This document shows, in pieces, positions 1-10,651 of a DNA stretch of 64,000 nt; the stretch's first letter is position 1; each line of letters begins with the position of its first letter. The notes below the pieces were generated by a model, which was not told the DNA's origin, searched no databases, and was given only the letters and a program-made list of their open reading frames with translations. The position numbers and the translations under genes are program-made. Where the stretch lies: assembly GCF_003576645.1 (NCBI RefSeq), contig NC_044924.1, positions 28,616,755 through 28,680,754 on the forward strand, written 5' to 3'. This DNA is from Ipomoea triloba. Lineage: Eukaryota > Streptophyta > Magnoliopsida > Solanales > Convolvulaceae.

Positions 1-375
1 AAAGTGCGTCATTTAAAAAACTTTAGGTTTGTGTTCTTAAAGTGTTTTGTTTGTGTGCTTAAGGTGCGTGGTTTGTGTACTTAAGGTGCGCGATTTTGAT
101 GCTTAAGGTGTGTTTTGTTTTTCCTTCTTAAAAAAATAAAGTAAAATGAATTTTTATTAATTTTATAAACAATTTCATGAATTCCTTTACCTTGTCTGTC
201 ATCCCAGGCCAGGTGCTCAGATGAGAGCATTAATGGAGAACGTTTTGTTTTTTTTTTTGTTTTTTGTTTTTTTTTTTTAAATTTTCATTGATTTGAGCCA
301 TTGATCAATGGGTCAAATGTAACCTATTTTTTACCTAGGAGCAATTCGGCACGTGAACCCTTCCCTATATATATA
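1..375. repeat. Partial TA-flanked MITE with TTAAGGTGCG array
   Basis: Bases 1-125 are imperfect repeats of the motif TTAAGGTGCGT. The right end reads CACGTGAACCCTTCCC followed by TATATATA. The same end sequence and the same internal motif recur at 4836-5290, 7135-7480, 29520-29900 and 47570-48150, so this is one member of a MITE-like family that sits in TA microsatellites. The left end lies outside the window. Bases 126-330 between array and end look like unrelated AT-rich filler. Confidence 0.5.
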
Positions 376-992
376 ACATAACGTGAGAGATCAGAGAGGG
401 AGATGCCGGAGGGAGATTTTTTTTCAAATCATAGACTAACAAATAATTTCTACGTAATAGTAGTTAATCACACCTACTCTTATCTCATCTTTAAAACAAC
501 AGTTTAGCTAAATGTCAACAATAATGTCATATTTATAATAGTGTTTGTCGTCTTCTAGAGTCTTTAATGTGTTAGCTAGGAATGTTCAAACATTCATGGG
601 AAAAGGTGGAAAATTATTCTCATGTTTAGTGTAATCTTTAATGTGTAACTTAGAAAAATTTAGGTCAATGGGAATCACGTATATTTTATGATATTAAGGA
701 AAATAAATTTCATTTAATAGGATGAGATTCTTTTCACTGACTTACAGAAAATCTGCCAACTTTATTCAATTACATTTTTTTTTTGTGTCATACTGCCATG
801 GTAAAAATTTCTTATAAATATAAGAAATTTGACTTTCTCACCCTTACACATTCTTTATCAAAATATTGGTTCTTTATCAAAATATTAAGATACATGGTTA
901 AAAAATTTTTCACTTTTTCATATGTAATCTGATTTGTAATTTTTTATTACATCTGCAATGTTGCATATATTGTATTTGTGTATGCCTTACGC

Positions 993-1031
<39 letters not shown>

Positions 1032-2157
1032 CATACATACATACATACATACATACATACACACTAGCTACCACAAGCGCATTGCACGAATAGTCCAATG
1101 CCTAATGTATATTTTTAAATTAGTGTTTCAAAATTTATCCCAATGTGTATTTTTAAATTAGTGTTTCATAATTTATCAAAATGTCATTATGTATCTTGGT
1201 GTATATCAATGCAAGATTATTATCAAATTTTTCATAAAAGTAAGTATTTCAAGAATGCATAAGTATGACCTGTGGCATAATTTTTCATAAAATTAACTGG
1301 TGCAATAGCAGTTTCAGAGGAAACACCCTCGCTGCATAGTACCCAAGCATAATTTTTACAACACAAAACTCTATCGATTGGCGCGATCCATGCTTCCTCT
1401 TGTTGCCACCTCTGCCAGAAATGAATTCTTGATTTAATATTCTCCTCGGGTGTGCTTCACTGTAATTTTAGTGCCTTGGCCCAATGCACCTTAAAAAACA
1501 TAACCAAATCCTCTTTACCCAAAAAGACAATGATAATAGGAATAGTTTCTCATCTGTGTTGAATATATTATGTAAATTAGGTGTATCGTTTCAACAATAT
1601 TGCCAATACGTGATTCTAACTAATTGACCAAAGTTAATTTTAAATTTTATATTGTATTTTTTTATACACTCTAACATATTCATAGTATATGTTTAACAAT
1701 TATGTCAATTTTGATTGGGATGGGTTCGAACCTAAGACCTTCCTTATGAAAATCAATGAGTAAGTTAATAATAATAAATAGTTAACTGAATATTTCGTTA
1801 CTAAAGTTTACATGACATTTCAAAAAATAACTTCGGAAAGTTTAATTACATTCTCAAGTAATTTAATTGCCATGTTTCTAAACATGTTAATTAATTGTCA
1901 TTGTAAAAATATTCTCATCAAATATATTTTTGAGAAACATTTTGTCAAAAATTTAATTAATGGGAAAGAAGATAACGGTCTCTACTAAAAAAATAGAAAA
2001 TAATGCAATAGGCGTGCGTAAGAAAATGTACTAAATATATAAATATAGAAAGCATGGATGCTTTAAAATAGAGGGAAAAATTTTGGCATAAGCTTACAAG
2101 GTGTTGACAAGCTTTGCATTATATAATGATATGCTAAGAGTAATATTAGGCAAATTG
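376..2157. other. Intergenic AT-rich DNA, no gene seen
   Basis: I see no coding frame with recognisable protein content. There is a compound (TA)n/(ACAT)n microsatellite at about 998-1060; open frames across it are only translated microsatellite. A short segment at 1718-1760 (GGGTTCGAACC) resembles the B box of a tRNA-derived SINE but lacks a convincing A box. Bases 2080-2150 resemble a segment of F3'H intron 1 (4375-4490), so this DNA shares an old repeat with that intron. Confidence 0.5.
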
Positions 2158-2346
2158 CACTGTTGGAAATCTCGTTATTTCCATCCAACCATAATGTTGC
2201 TCGATATTTTATAAAAATCTCAACTTTTTGTCACTAAAGATGAGTTGGCGGAAAGTTAGTCGAAATTTCCGTCCAACGTACTAATGTTAGACGGAATTTT
2301 CGTCCAACGTCCACTGTTGGAAGGAAATTCCGTCCAACCTGTAGTG
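2158..2346. mobile_element. Short CACTA-like element (deletion derivative)
   Basis: The segment starts CACTGTTGGAAAT and ends TGTAGTG. Between these lie several copies of GTCCAACGT and GGAAATTCCGTCCAAC in both orientations, the sub-terminal repeat style of CACTA (En/Spm) elements. At 189 bp it has no coding capacity. The flanking trinucleotides (TTG and TTT) do not match exactly, so the boundaries are tentative. Confidence 0.4.
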
Positions 2347-2412
2347 TTTGTTGGTAAATCCAAATTGGCTGATAGGTAGAAATTAAAAATGGTAGGTATT
2401 TTATTTGACTAA

Positions 2413-2674
2413 TACTCCCTTCGTCCCATTTTATATGCCTGTTTCGGTTGATGAGGCTTGACTGAAGTTATTTTTTAATTCAATTTTTTCATAATATTAA
2501 GTTTAGTATTAGTTACAAAATTCATATATTTAGAAACTACACTAAATGTACTATTAAACACAAAAAATCAAATTTACTTACAATAAAAAATTACTAAAGA
2601 AAATAAACAAAGAAATAGTTGGGTTGACCAATGAATAGTAAGTATGGACAAATAAAATGGAACAGATGGAATAT
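2413..2674. mobile_element. Stowaway-like MITE (Tc1/mariner)
   Basis: The left end reads CTCCCTTCGTCCCATTTTAT after a TA dinucleotide, very close to the plant Stowaway terminal consensus. The right end (ATAAAATGGAACAGATGGAA) is its degenerate inverse complement and is also followed by TA-rich sequence. About 260 bp, AT-rich, no coding frame. It lies just upstream of the F3'H copy A promoter region. Confidence 0.6.
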
Positions 2675-2914
2675 TAGAGTAATTTTTAGTGACCCATTGA
2701 CCGGTACTCTCACTCTTTATAATATGGACCAGCGTTCTTGTGAACCCTGGTGCACGTATATGTGTTTTATATTTTAAATTTAAGTTTTTGTAGTTATTAT
2801 ATAATGTGTCTTCAATTCTTTTATTGATACAAAAGTTGTTAATTATAGATACAGAATATGTTAAGTGCATACACATAATTTTTGAATAGGAGTTTATAAT
2901 GAAATATCAACTCT

Positions 2915-3121
2915 GATATGGTCCATGGTAAAACAATTGCGGGCATGCATGCCCATCAATCTTCCACCATATTGTGTGTGTTTGTCTATCTGTACACTGT
3001 ACTCACCCGGCTAGTAAAAAGTGATGCACCCACCATGCCCCCCTACCTACCTACGCTCCACCCCCCAGTCCCCATCTATATAATAAACACCACATACAAG
3101 ACATGATTTGAAAACCCAAGT
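2915..3121 (+). promoter_or_regulatory. Promoter and 5' leader of F3'H copy A
   Basis: A TATA box (TATATAA) lies at 3077-3083, 45 bp before the ATG at 3122. Further up are a MYB-type AC element ACCTACC at 3045-3051, inside a run CTACCTACCTACG, and the 14-bp palindrome GGGCATGCATGCCC near 2940, which contains the RY motif CATGCATG. The block aligns, inverted, with 35964-36170 upstream of copy B, and homology stops near 2915. AC elements are known MYB sites in phenylpropanoid and flavonoid promoters; their use here is inferred. Confidence 0.65.
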
Positions 3122-4784
3122 ATGGCTGCCACCTTAACCTTAATTTTGTGCACTTCAATTTTTACAATCTTTCTATATTTTCTTCTCCGGGTGAAACGTT
3201 ACCCTTTACCCCTCCCACCGGGACCAAAACCATGGCCGGTTGTCGGAAACCTTCCCCACCTGGGCGAGAAACCGCACCAGTCGATAGCGGCCCTAGCTCA
3301 GAGTTACGGCCCTCTCATGCACCTCCGCCTAGGATTCGTGCACGTGGTTGTGGCCGCATCCGCCGCCGTGGCCGCTCAGTTCTTGAAAGTTCACGACGCA
3401 AATTTCTCCAACCGCCCGCCTAATTCCGGTGCCAAACATATTGCTTATAACTATCAAGACCTGGTATTCGCGCCCTACGGCCCGCGGTGGCGCATGCTTC
3501 GGAAGATCACCTCTGTGCATCTCTTCTCGGCCAAGGCGTTGGATGACTTCTCTCATGTTCGCCAGGTTTAATTCAATTCTTTTGTTTTTTATTTCTTAGG
3601 AATAGAAATAATTGAAGCATGTGTTCCATTTCAATTAAAAGTCTAAATCGATTTACACAATTTTATATTATATGCTCAACACGTCCTCTCACGTGACCCG
3701 ACTATTTTTTATGGGCTACAAACAACACTTGAACTATAGTCTCTTTAGTTAGATTGCACATTTATGTTTATAGATTATATGCTCAATCGAAATATATAAA
3801 GAGAGAAGGGGGAGGAGGAGATTTTGTCAAATCATTGACAAAAATTAATTAATAGATTATTACTTATATATCTTATCTTGAAAATGATGACAGTTTAATT
3901 AAATATTAATGGGGCGTTTGGTAAATAGTTATTAGCGGATAACTGATTACATGTAAAATGATAAAGGCCCTGTTTGGTAAATAATCAGTCTATCAGCCAA
4001 TTTTGGCTTATTTGACCACTATTAGTTGTTTGGTTAATAAGCTTTTTGTAACTCCAAAATGCTAAAATTCAAAAGGCTACTCTTAGCAGCCTTTTCAATT
4101 AGCTTTTTGAAAAAAGAAATTATACCAAACAGCTATCAGCTAACAACTAATTTATCAAACAACTTTCTACAATCAGCTAATATTATCAACAAATCATACC
4201 TTCTAACCCAAACAGCCAACCCAATCAGCCAACAACCATTTATCAAAGAGGGCCAAAGTTGTTTTGAACAGTTTTTTGAATTTTAGCATTTTAGAGCAAT
4301 ACCCATTTACAAAAAACTAATTAATCAAAACACTCATACGTAGAAAACATCGCTTTCTTTAAAATGGATGGACAATTTTGTGGTATACGTTTACAAGGTG
4401 TTGACAAGCTTTGCATAATATAATTATATGTTTTGTGGTATACGTTTACAAGGTGTTGACAAGCTTTGGATAATATAATTATATGTTAATTAAGAGTAAT
4501 ACAAGTGGCCACTACTCTTTTTTTGAGTACTACGCTTGAATCCAATCCCTTCCATATAGGAGTGCAACCGGGTGTAACTAGACCCCAAGGTGTTGACTAA
4601 GTGGCCAATACTCTAATGATAAAATGTGTCTTACCATACCTAATCATACATTAAACAAAATTTCTACCCTTCAAAATAATTCTTACATTTTTTAATGTTA
4701 AATGTCTAGTACCACACTCGTGGCTTAGGCTATTTACACCCTTATAGGGGTGCAAATTTCATTCTATGTGTCAGAGCCACAAAA

Positions 4785-4838
<54 letters not shown>

Positions 4839-7800
4839 AAGGGTTCAGGTGCGAGTATAGCTTCCCGTGCAATTGTGCAGTTACGCACCTTAAACATTAA
4901 AATGACGCATTTTAAGTACACAAACTACGTACCTTAAAAACAGAAATTACGTACGTACCTAAAGTTTTAAAATGGTGCACCTTAAGTACATAAACCATGC
5001 ACCTTAAGCATACAAACAAAGCACATTAAGAACACAAACTACTCAAACTTTTAAAATGACTTACATTAAGTTTCAACAACTGACGCACTTCCTTAAGCAT
5101 ACAAATCACGCACCTTAAGATTGAAAACCATGCACCTGACGCACCTTAAGTTTCAATATTGTACTGACGCACCTTAAATACACACACCACGCACCTTAAG
5201 AAGGAAAACTACGCACCTTAAGAAAAGAAACCTCGCACCTAATCAACCGCACAACCGTATCGGAAAAAGCTAACCGCACATGAACCCATTTTTGAATTTG
5301 TGGGGCCAAATTTGTACACAATTTTTGGAAGTCTACAATTCTAGTAATGAATGTACTTATACAATTGTGTACAAATATGGCCCCAAGTCTATATGTGCAT
5401 TGATAACTCAGAATTGTAGACTTTCAAAAATTGTAAAAGTGTGGTTACAATTGTGTACAAATTTGGCCCCACCTTGCCCTTTGGTAAGGCGGGCCGGGCA
5501 CGATTTATTACTCCGTATTTGTGTATTATTACGTAAATTAAAAATAATTTAGTATTTAATTACAAAAAGTATGTATTTTTTTTAAAAAAAATATTATGAT
5601 AAAGTCTAAATTCTTTAAATGTATTTTGATTTTAAATTTTAATTAATTTTATTTTTTCATACTTTTAATTTTATGTAATTCAAATTATTATGTAGTATGA
5701 ATTATTTTATTTCAAATTTCATGTAATACAATTTTTTTTCTCAAAATAATTATGTAACAAAATTTGTAAAATATTTTTATGTAATTTGAATTTTTATTTT
5801 TGTTTTGTTTTATATTAATATTAATATAAAATAATAACTGTATGTGAGATCAAAAATAGTTATTTTTTATTTAGGGGAAAACCCACCACCTATTCAAAGT
5901 AGCACTTTATGGGTGAAGTCGAGATGATCATAGTCAACAAATGACAAGAAGTAACTAAACAATCTAGCTAGGTTGTTTGTAACTCACTAGTTTAAACAAA
6001 ATCAAGGCATATCTTGTAAAAAATTAAACTTGAAATTTTTGATTAGTAAATTAATTGCTCGATCAATTCGGGCTTTGTTGGAAAAAAAAAATGATTGAAT
6101 GAGTGTACAGTAACAGTGTAGCATTACATTAATGCAGGGAGAGGTTGCAACTCTGACGCGCAGTCTAGCAAGTGCAGGCAAAACTCCAGTAAAACTGGGG
6201 CAGTTACTGAACGTGTGCACCACGAACGCCCTGGCTCGTGTGATGCTAGGGCGGAAGGTGTTTAATGACGGCAGCAGCAAGAGCGACCCGAAGGCGGAGG
6301 AGTTCAAGTCGATGGTGGAGGAGATGATGGTGTTGGCCGGAAGTTTTAACCTCGGCGATTTCATCCCGGTCTTGGGTTTGTTTGACCTTCAAGGAATCGT
6401 AGGAAAGATGAAGAAACTACACGCGCGTTTTGACGCGTTCTTGAACACCATTCTAGAAGAGCACAAATTTGTCAACAATCAGCATACGACGTTGTCGAAA
6501 GACGTGGACTTCTTAAGCACCCTAATTAGGCTTAGAGAAAATGAGGCTGATATGGATGGTGAAGAGGGTAAACTCACGGACACTGAAATAAAGGCTTTGC
6601 TCTTGGTTGGTATTCCCTTCCCTAACATCCCCTGTTTAATTTTCACACACATACATAATTACATCCACATATATAAATTAAAGATCATATGATAACCAAT
6701 TTCCCTATCAGTACGTCCATGAGAACTAATGTGATACATTAAAAAAATAGATATATGAATGGGATTAATTAAGAGAATTAAAAACATGCGTGTGTGAGCA
6801 TTATATATTTATAATGTATGCATATTAAGCATGTCTCTATTTTACACACAACATATGCTTAATATGCACACATCAAAATGATCCATATATATGCACATGC
6901 GCATTTTTAATTACCTCAATTAATCTCATTCATAGATCTATTTTTCATACACCAGATTAGTTCTCAAAGATTGAGAGGTTGGTTCTCATAAGAACATCAC
7001 CCATATATATTGAGGTTTTAGGTGAGAACGTGAGAATTGAATAAGTGCACAAAATGTACTCTAGGGTCTCCACCATCATGTAGACATGCATGCGAATCAA
7101 TTACAGCCCCTATGTACTCCAGCATCACCCTATATATATGGAGCATTAAAGTGGCGCACCTTAGTACAAAAAACGAGCACCTTAACCACACAAACAAAGG
7201 ACCTTAGGAAGAAAAACCATGGACCTTAAGTTTTAAATGGCGTACCTTAAGTTTAACAACTGTCGCACCTAAGCACACAAACCACGCACTCACCTAAAGC
7301 CTTAGGCTTACGCCTTAAGTTTCAACAACTGACACATCTTAAGCATACAAACCACACACTTTAAGAATGAAAAATCACGCACGTTTATTTAGGAAAATCA
7401 ATGACTCTTATTAAATCGCATAACCGCACAAGAGCCACCCACCCGCACTTGAACACACGCGCGCATATATATATTAGTTCTGATATATATCAGTTCTGAA
7501 CTTCTGATGATATGAGCTATACATGTAGAATCTGTTCACTGCTGGGACTGATACATCCTCTAGCACTGTGGAGTGGGCATTCGCAGAACTATTACGCAAC
7601 CCAAAAATCTTAAAGCAAGCACAGCAAGAGCTTGACTCAGTGGTGGGTCCAAATCGGCTAGTCACAGAATCCGACTTAACCCAACTACCTTTCCTGCAAG
7701 CAATAGTGAAGGAGACCTTCAGGCTACACCCATCCACCCCACTCTCTCTTCCAAGAATGGCAGCTCAGAGTTGTGAGATCAATGGCTACTTCATTCCCAA

Positions 7801-8173
7801 AGGGGCAACGCTTCTTGTCAACGTTTGGGCCATAGCTCGTGACCCCAATGTGTGGACAAATCCTCTTGAGTTCAACCCACACCGATTCTTGCCCGGTGGA
7901 GAAAAGCCCAATGTGGATATTAAAGGGAATGACTTTGAAGTGATTCCTTTTGGAGGCGGGCGTAGAATATGCACTGGGATGAGTTTGGGGATAAGAATGG
8001 TTCACCTGTTGATTGCAACTTTGGTCCATGCTTTTGATTGGGATTTGGGGAATGGGCAATCTGTAGATACGCTGAATATGGAGGAAGCTTATGGTCTCAC
8101 CCTTCAACGAGCTGTTCCTTTGATGTTGCATCCAAAGCCCAGATTACAACCACATCTCTATACTCTCAATTAG
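3122..8173 (+). CDS. F3'H: Flavonoid 3'-hydroxylase, copy A (CYP75B-type P450)
   Basis: Three exons, 3122-3565, 6138-6605 and 7529-8173, with GT/AG introns in phase 0, give 518 residues, normal for the family. F3'H is an ER-anchored P450 that uses NADPH via P450 reductase to hydroxylate the 3' position of the flavonoid B-ring (naringenin, dihydrokaempferol), directing pigment synthesis to cyanidin and quercetin types. Visible are an N-terminal membrane anchor (residues 5-22), the proline hinge PPGPKPWP (32-39), AGTDTS of the I helix (309-314), ExxR (366-369) and the haem loop [10 protein letters not shown] with Cys452. The F3'H hallmarks VVVAAS (75-80) and GGEK (427-430) are present, and VDIKG (433-437) is close to the usual VDVKG. 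Residue 149, the first of exon 2, is Gly where copy B has Glu. The introns are filled with MITEs. F3'5'H (CYP75A) is less likely given the hallmarks. Confidence 0.93.
3970..4260. mobile_element. MITE in F3'H-A intron 1 (GGCCCTGTTTGG type)
   Basis: The left end GGCCCTGTTTGGTAAATAA is mirrored by the right end TTTATCAAAGAGGGCC. In between are imperfect palindromic stretches (ATTAGCTTTTTGAA and CAAACAGCTATCAGC). Related fragments occur at 24695-24975 and 33640-33760. It is hAT-like in style, but I could not define a target duplication. A frame at 4059-4286 is a chance opening in this element. Confidence 0.5.
4376..4490 (+). repeat. 55-bp tandem duplication in F3'H-A intron 1
   Basis: A unit beginning TGGTATACGTTTACAAGG occurs at 4381 and again at 4436, differing at one position (TTTGCATA versus TTTGGATA). 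The matching region of copy B's intron 1 (about 34440-34505, opposite strand) has it once, so the duplication arose after the two genes separated. Confidence 0.75.
4793..5290. mobile_element. TA-flanked MITE with GCACCTTAAG array, intron 1 of F3'H-A
   Basis: A (TA)n tract at 4793-4833 leads into GGGAAGGGTTCAGGTGCGAG, followed by roughly 20 imperfect repeats of GCACCTTAAG spaced about 20-25 bp, ending in CGCACATGAACCC. The two ends are inverse complements. Copy B has its own (TA)n tract at the corresponding place (33533-33572) but a different insertion, so this element is specific to A's intron 1. Confidence 0.6.
5302..5470. mobile_element. 169-bp palindromic MITE in intron 1
   Basis: The ends GGGGCCAAATTTGTACACAA and TTGTGTACAAATTTGGCCCC are near-perfect inverse complements, and the arms extend inward (GAAGTCTACAATTC against GAATTGTAGACTTTC) to about 55 bp, so the element could form a long hairpin. 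A decayed counterpart is seen in copy B's intron 1 near 33110-33170. Confidence 0.65.
6682..7010. mobile_element. GAGAACC-type MITE in F3'H-A intron 2
   Basis: Inverted terminal arms of about 60 bp: the left contains CCATGAGAACTAAT and the right ATTAGTTCTCAAAG...GGTTGGTTCTCATAAGAAC followed by CACCCATATATAT. The same element, in the same position relative to the exons, occurs in copy B intron 2 at 30186-30519. It was therefore present before the gene duplication. Confidence 0.7.
7011..7135. mobile_element. Second, truncated GAGAAC-type MITE in intron 2
   Basis: Contains GGTGAGAACGTGAGAATTGA and AATAAGTGCACAAAATGTAC, matching the element at 29993-30190 in copy B intron 2 read on the minus strand. 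Copy B's version is longer with better-preserved ends, so A's copy is a decayed or internally deleted form. Confidence 0.5.
7135..7480. mobile_element. GCACCTTAAG-array MITE in F3'H-A intron 2
   Basis: Repeats of GCACCTTAAG run from 7150 to 7400 and close with CCGCACTTGAACACACGCGC and TATATATATA, about 50 bp before exon 3. Copy B has a member of the same family at the same site (29520-29900) but in the opposite orientation relative to the gene. Confidence 0.55.
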
Positions 8174-8576
8174 GTTGCAAATTACTACTACTACTATGCC
8201 TATACCTACCTTGTTTGTTTTCATGTTCTTTATTTAATGTTATTGGCCATCTACCATTTTAAAATATATTGTATTTATAATTATGTAATCATTGTAAGAG
8301 AGGCCAGACACTTAAATATTGATGATGGTTAGAAATATTTGTTGTATGGATTTTGATGATGTTACAACTGTAATCTAGGGACTTAGATACGATCCCCATT
8401 TATTTATACTCAGCTATAAGAGATGTCTTCCAACAGAGGTCTAGCATTCAACCTTAAAAGTTGTAAAAGTGGCCCAATATATGTAAAAGGTCACCAAAGG
8501 AAAACAGACTCTGTTCAATTCCCGTAGGCCTTGTTCAAAACACCTCATGTAGACTGCAAAGGTCATATATAATGGT
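8174..8576 (+). other. 3' flank of F3'H copy A
   Basis: Sequence up to about 8312 aligns with the 3' flank of copy B (28360-28811, minus), including a (CTA)n run just after the stop codon. At 8282-8290 lies TATGTAATC, the unoccupied target of an insertion present in copy B (28391-28700). Beyond 8312 the two flanks are unrelated, marking the downstream edge of the duplicated segment. The hAT element begins at 8577. Confidence 0.65.
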
Positions 8577-8589
8577 TAGGGCTGCAAAC

Positions 8590-8910
8590 GAGCCGAGCCG
8601 AGCTCGAGCCAGGGGTGGCTCGAGCTCGAGCTCGTTTAGAAAGGTGATGCTCGAGCTCGATCGAGCTCGAGCATCGACGCTCGAGCTCGAGCTCGAGCTC
8701 GGCAATTCTCGAGCTGCTCGAGACGAGCTCGAGCAGCTCGATTGTTCGAGCTCGAGCAGCTCGATTGTTCGAGCTCGAGCGCGAGCTCGATTTCGAGCTC
8801 GAATTTGAGCTCGAGATCAGGCTCGATTTCGAGCTCGAGAGCAGGCTCGATTTCGAGCTCGAGAGCAGGCTCGATTTCGAGCTCGAAATCAGGCTCGACT
8901 CGAATTTTCA
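8590..8910. repeat. GAGCTCGAGC sub-terminal palindrome array of the hAT element
   Basis: Dozens of overlapping GAGCTCGAGC units, self-complementary and extendable into hairpins, form the left sub-terminal region of the hAT element. Frames open on both strands across it and translate to runs of Glu-Leu, Arg-Ala and Ser; these are products of the repeat, not genes. Identical blocks at 11068-11388 and 13375-13695 are the assembly duplicates. A related but distinct array is at 15830-15950. Confidence 0.8.
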
Positions 8911-9558
8911 GTTCGCAATAATGCTTTAATTTCACCTGTTTCATCATACACTTACTGTTTTATCCATAAATAAATAATAAAAATTTTTAAACATTCCAAA
9001 GTCCAAACTTCATTTGTTAAAAACTTAAAATGTGCACAACTTTACTGCAATATCAACTACACTTAAGCACTCAAAATAAGTAAGTTCACAAGTCCACTTC
9101 AAATCTTCAATATAAACTACAAGTCAACAACAACACCAACACTGAAAATAAGTTCATAGATCTATTTCAATATCAGTTACAAGGCAACAACGGTAGTCAT
9201 CTTTGATTCCAAGAAAGATCTGTTGAATTTGAAAAAAGAAAAATAAGCATAATATTAGATAAGTGAAGAATGCTAAATATATGTCTAAAACAAAAAAGAA
9301 TAGCTTACTTTCAGGAGTTGGATACCGGAAGAAAAATTTCTTGATATGATTTCTCCTTCTGAAAAGAAAAAAAAAAAGAAAGAAGAAGATAAAAAGTGTG
9401 TAAGTAACCAAATGCTTTAAAAAGATAATCATATAATCATCATTTAATATAAAAGTAAACTTACTTTAGCTTTGGTAACTCCTTGTATATGTCGAAGCCA
9501 ATCACCCCCACAAACTAAAGTTTGTACTGTGTCCGGCACCAATGATGCACGATAGGAA

Positions 9559-10073
9559 TCAATAACCCTTGTCAACCCTTCCATGATGTAATGGAGGAAT
9601 AGAAGATGAAACTCCATCACTGGGCAAAAAGTTTAACTTTGTTTGATTATCAACCACCTGCAAAAACAATACAATTACTATAGCACATCTACCTAACATT
9701 TCAGGTTTTAAGGTAAGGAAAATTAAGTATTTACCTGCATAGTTTTCTTCCTCATAGCACATTTGTCTTGATGCCTCTTGTAGCTCGTTGTCGTTCCTGT
9801 TTTATTAAATGCAAACCGATGATGACAATGAATACATTCTACCTTTTGTGTTCCAGCTACATTCACCACTTCAAAATCAACCCACACACCTGAAGTTTTT
9901 TTTCTTTTGTTTGTTTGAAACTCTTGTTGAGTTTCTGTTTCTTCGTTTAGTGGTGTGTCATGACCATCTAAACCAGCTTGTTCATTAACTTCATTAATAG
10001 TTTCATTGCTTTCACCAACAACACTATTTAAAGTATGAGGATTTTGCGGGACAGATGAATTCCCTGTTGACAT
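9559..10073 (-). pseudogene. Truncated hAT transposase, BED-finger exons
   Basis: Two exons on the minus strand, 10073-9735 and 9657-9559, with GT/AG sites and phase 0 give 145 residues, against about 650-750 for a full hAT transposase. Exon 1 holds an acidic leader, a basic KRKK stretch and a BED zinc finger (VWVDFEVV, then CIHC, then a spaced H...C pair), the DNA-binding head of hAT transposases. Exon 2 continues with the family-typical linker (LNFLPSD, SIPPLHHGRVDKG) and then stops. The RNase-H-like catalytic core and dimerisation domain are absent, so it cannot catalyse transposition. Whether the stub is expressed is unknown. Identical copies at 12037-12551 and 14344-14858 are attributed to misassembly. 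Confidence 0.75.
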
Positions 10074-10154
10074 GCCTAATAAAAAACAATAACAAAATCA
10101 ACTAGAGAACAAAATCACCATTGACCATAGCTATACACAGTTTCATTCACTTCA

Positions 10155-10155
10155 N
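10155..10155. other. Assembly gap (N), junction 1
   Basis: A single N. The sequence before it ends inside a tandem repeat (CACAGTTTCATTCACTTCA). The sequence after it restarts at the equivalent of 7678, inside F3'H exon 3. This is the expected look of two contigs with an unmerged overlap. Confidence 0.9.
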
Positions 10156-10651
10156 AACCCAACTACCTTTCCTGCAAGCAATAGTGAAGGAGACCTTCAG
10201 GCTACACCCATCCACCCCACTCTCTCTTCCAAGAATGGCAGCTCAGAGTTGTGAGATCAATGGCTACTTCATTCCCAAAGGGGCAACGCTTCTTGTCAAC
10301 GTTTGGGCCATAGCTCGTGACCCCAATGTGTGGACAAATCCTCTTGAGTTCAACCCACACCGATTCTTGCCCGGTGGAGAAAAGCCCAATGTGGATATTA
10401 AAGGGAATGACTTTGAAGTGATTCCTTTTGGAGGCGGGCGTAGAATATGCACTGGGATGAGTTTGGGGATAAGAATGGTTCACCTGTTGATTGCAACTTT
10501 GGTCCATGCTTTTGATTGGGATTTGGGGAATGGGCAATCTGTAGATACGCTGAATATGGAGGAAGCTTATGGTCTCACCCTTCAACGAGCTGTTCCTTTG
10601 ATGTTGCATCCAAAGCCCAGATTACAACCACATCTCTATACTCTCAATTAG
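10156..10651 (+). pseudogene. Partial repeat of F3'H-A exon 3 (likely artefact)
   Basis: Encodes the last 164 or so residues of F3'H copy A, including ExxR, GGEK and the haem loop [10 protein letters not shown], identical to 7678-8173. It lacks exons 1 and 2 and the I-helix AGTDTS portion of exon 3, and it starts immediately after the N at 10155. It should not be counted as a third F3'H locus. A genuine recent duplication cannot be ruled out from the sequence alone. Confidence 0.8.

Noticed and set aside
910..1161. Short frames on both strands with Tyr-Ile runs
   Set aside because: Translated (TA)n/(ACAT)n microsatellite.
8572..8947. Open frames on both strands rich in Glu-Leu, Arg-Ala and Ser
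   Set aside because: They are translations of the GAGCTCGAGC palindrome array of the hAT element and repeat in the assembly duplicates (11050-11425, 13358-13732).
10121..10651. A third F3'H gene
   Set aside because: It is an exact partial exon 3 directly after an N, without exons 1-2; best explained as a repeated contig end.
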